Below are positions 4,004 through 5,682 of a stretch of 5,682 nucleotides of DNA, piece after piece. How positions within the stretch are numbered: position 1 is the stretch's first letter; every line of letters begins with the position of its first letter. The stretch is taken from NCBI GenBank assembly GCA_028281075.1, contig JANQKO010000547.1:1-5682 (forward strand). The letters are read 5' to 3'. The DNA comes from Alphaproteobacteria bacterium (lineage in GTDB: Bacteria; Pseudomonadota; Alphaproteobacteria; GCA-2731375). The position numbers and the translations under genes are program-made. Under the pieces are notes generated by a model. It did no database searches and had not been told where the DNA came from. It saw only the letters and a list, made by a program, of their open reading frames with translations.

Positions 4004-5682
4004 GCCGCCGCGTCGTTCCCCATGCCTGCCATTGGGGGGCCTTCTCGGCCCTGGTCGAGGACGGCCGGCTGGTCGGCATCGAGCCGTTCGCCAGAGACCC
4101 CGAGCCGCCGGCTTCCCTGCGCGCCTGGATCGAGGGCGCCTACGCGCCCAACCGCGTGCGGCACCCGGCGGTGCGCCGTGGCTGGCTGGAGAACGGCCCG
4201 CGCGCCGGCGCGCGGCGCGGGACCGATCCCTTCGTCACCGTGTCCTGGGACCAGGCGCTCGACCTGGTCGCCGAGGCCCTGCGGGGCACCATCGCCCGCC
4301 ACGGCAATGCCGGCATCTTCGGCGGCTCCTACGGCTGGTCGAGCGCCGGCCGCTTCCACCACGCCAAGACGCAACTGCAACGCTTCCTCAATCTGATCGG
4401 CGGCTTCACGGACCAGAGCGAGAACTACTCCGTCGCCGCGGGACTGGTGCTGCTGCCGCGAATCCTCGGCTCGGTGCAGGCGATATCGGGGCCGACAACG
4501 GGGTGGGACGCCGTCGCGGCGGAAGGCGAACTGGTCATCGCCTTCGGCGGCCTGTCGCGCAAGAACCTGGACGTGACGCCGGGCGGGCCGGGCGCGCACG
4601 AGGTGCCCGGCCTGATGCGCCGGGCCCGCGCGGCCGGGGTGAGGTTCGTCTCGATCAGCCCGAACCGGGACGATTGCATGCCGGAGCTGGAGGCCGAGTG
4701 GATTCCGATCCGTCCGAACAGCGACACGGCGATGATGCTGGCCATGGCGCAGGTCCTGATCGAGGAGGGCCTGGCCGACCTCGGCTTCTGCGAGACCCAT
4801 TGTGTCGGCCTGGAGACCTTCGCGCGCTATCTGGACGGCCGCGACGACGGTGTCAGGAAATCGCCCGGCTGGGCGGAAGCGATCACCGGCGTGCCGGCGG
4901 CGACGATCCGCGACCTGGCGCGCCGGGCGGCGGGGCGGCGCACGCTCCTCACCACGGCCTGGGCGCTGCAGCGCGCCGAGAACGGCGAGCAGAGCTTCTG
5001 GGCCAGCGTCGCGCTGGCGGCCCTGATCGGCGATATCGGCCTGCCCGGCGGCGGCGTGGCCTTCGGCCTCGGCTCGATGGGCGGCATGGGCGCGCCGCGC
5101 CATCCCGTCGTCTCGCCGGCGCTATCCCCGGGCCGCAACCCGGCCGGCGCGTCGATCCCCGTGGCCCGCATCGCGGACTGCCTGCTGCATCCCGGGCAGC
5201 GCTACCGATTCAACGGCGAGACCCGCCGCTATCCCGAGATCGGCACGGTCTATTGGTGCGGCGGCAATCCCTTTCACCACCACCAGGACCTGAACCGCCT
5301 GGTCCGGGCCTTCCAGCGGCCGGAGACGCTCGTCGTCCACGAGATCTGGTGGACGCCGACCGCTCGCCTTGCCGACATCGTGCTGCCGGCGACGACGACG
5401 CTGGAGCGCAACGATATCGGCGCCTCGGGCCGGGACCGTTTCATCCTGGCCATGAAGCAGGCCATCGCGCCGCAGGGCGAGGCGCGCAACGACCACGATA
5501 TCCTGCGCGACCTGGCGGCACGCTTCGGCCGCGAGGCCGCCTTCACGGAGGGCCTGGACGAGATGGCCTGGCTGCGGCGCCTCTACGAGGAGGCGCGGGC
5601 GAAGACGGCGGCGCGCGGTCTGGCGCTGCCCGACTTCGACGCCTTCTGGGCCGCGGGCCACGCGGAGCAGCCGGTGCCGACG
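4000..5682 (+). CDS. Molybdopterin-dependent S/N-oxide reductase, BisC/TorZ type (partial, 561 residues visible)
   Basis: This is a DMSO-reductase-family enzyme carrying bis-molybdopterin guanine dinucleotide. Relatives reduce biotin, methionine, dimethyl or trimethylamine oxides. The N-terminus (HWGAF at 11-15, then VEDGRLVGIEPF) matches BisC/TorZ proteins. There is no CxxC cluster, so no iron-sulfur centre. GGSYGWSSAGRFHHAK (108-123) gives Y111 and W113, and S144 (ENYSVAAG) is the predicted Mo ligand. The 33-residue Y111-S144 spacing equals Tyr114-Ser147 of Rhodobacter DMSO reductase. Cofactor-binding motifs continue with SPNRDD (220-225), GGNPFHHHQDLNRL (421-434), HEIWWTPTARLADIVLPAT (447-465) and ERND (469-472). 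No twin-arginine signal or other export signal is present, indicating a cytoplasmic, BisC-like enzyme. Family members run to about 750-780 residues, so roughly 200 are missing at the right edge. ATG 4000 is the only plausible start, with no upstream ATG, GTG or TTG in frame after gntR. Its physiological substrate is not readable. Confidence 0.93.
   Translation, partial: MSRRVVPHACHWGAFSALVEDGRLVGIEPFARDPEPPASLRAWIEGAYAPNRVRHPAVRRGWLENGPRAGARRGTDPFVTVSWDQALDLVAEALRGTIARHGNAGIFGGSYGWSSAGRFHHAKTQLQRFLNLIGGFTDQSENYSVAAGLVLLPRILGSVQAISGPTTGWDAVAAEGELVIAFGGLSRKNLDVTPGGPGAHEVPGLMRRARAAGVRFVSISPNRDDCMPELEAEWIPIRPNSDTAMMLAMAQVLIEEGLADLGFCETHCVGLETFARYLDGRDDGVRKSPGWAEAITGVPAATIRDLARRAAGRRTLLTTAWALQRAENGEQSFWASVALAALIGDIGLPGGGVAFGLGSMGGMGAPRHPVVSPALSPGRNPAGASIPVARIADCLLHPGQRYRFNGETRRYPEIGTVYWCGGNPFHHHQDLNRLVRAFQRPETLVVHEIWWTPTARLADIVLPATTTLERNDIGASGRDRFILAMKQAIAPQGEARNDHDILRDLAARFGREAAFTEGLDEMAWLRRLYEEARAKTAARGLALPDFDAFWAAGHAEQPVPT

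Noticed and set aside
4000..4050. Twin-arginine export signal on the molybdoenzyme (MSRR at the N-terminus)
   Set aside because: The RR is not followed by a hydrophobic core. The catalytic-domain motif HWGAF begins at residue 11, so there is no room for a signal peptide.
4198..4215. 18-base palindrome CCGCGCGCCGGCGCGCGG within the molybdoenzyme gene
   Set aside because: It encodes an ordinary PRAGAR segment, and alternating GC codons make such palindromes likely by chance in this composition.
3769..5103. Long open frame on the minus strand (444 codons) opposite the end of gntR and the molybdoenzyme
   Set aside because: It runs antisense across two genes with clear conserved motifs. The translation is Arg/Ala/Gly-rich and low in complexity, with no recognisable fold.

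Overview
The window is GC-rich throughout. Third codon positions are almost all G or C, and the one clear AT-rich island is a short stretch near 3151-3183. Gene content and style (tripartite TRAP transporter, FCD-type GntR regulator, enolase-superfamily sugar-acid enzyme, haem-free molybdenum S/N-oxide reductase) suggest a free-living alphaproteobacterium, perhaps of the Rhodospirillales/Rhizobiales kind. That placement is inference from composition and gene families, not a measured match.

The layout is divergent around a control region at 3119-3254. Leftward (minus strand) runs a tight catabolic operon. Its order is a mandelate-racemase/galactonate-dehydratase-like enolase-superfamily enzyme (1931-3118), the TRAP solute-binding protein dctP (871-1899), the small TRAP membrane subunit dctQ (261-812), and the large TRAP permease dctM (its first 87 residues, running off the left edge). 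Rightward (plus strand) runs an FCD-family GntR regulator (3255-3938). It is followed after 61 bp by a BisC/TorZ-type molybdopterin oxidoreductase (4000 to beyond the right edge, 561 residues visible).

The parts fit a substrate-inducible uptake-and-degradation locus. DctP captures an organic acid (probably a sugar acid) in the periplasm, DctQM moves it in with a sodium or proton gradient, and the enolase-superfamily enzyme dehydrates or epimerises it. The GntR protein probably senses the acid or a product and controls both directions from one operator. Face-to-face promoter-like hexamers overlap a perfect 15-base inverted repeat there. The role of the molybdoenzyme in this pathway is not evident from the sequence.

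Three non-coding details stand out. A 17-position, all-G:C hairpin with one mismatch fills the dctP-dctQ gap. A 22-codon mini-ORF exactly bridges the regulator stop and the molybdoenzyme start through two ATGA overlaps. The operator contains an extra half-site. No stretch longer than about 140 bases lacks a gene. I see no RNA gene, CRISPR array, insertion sequence or attachment site.
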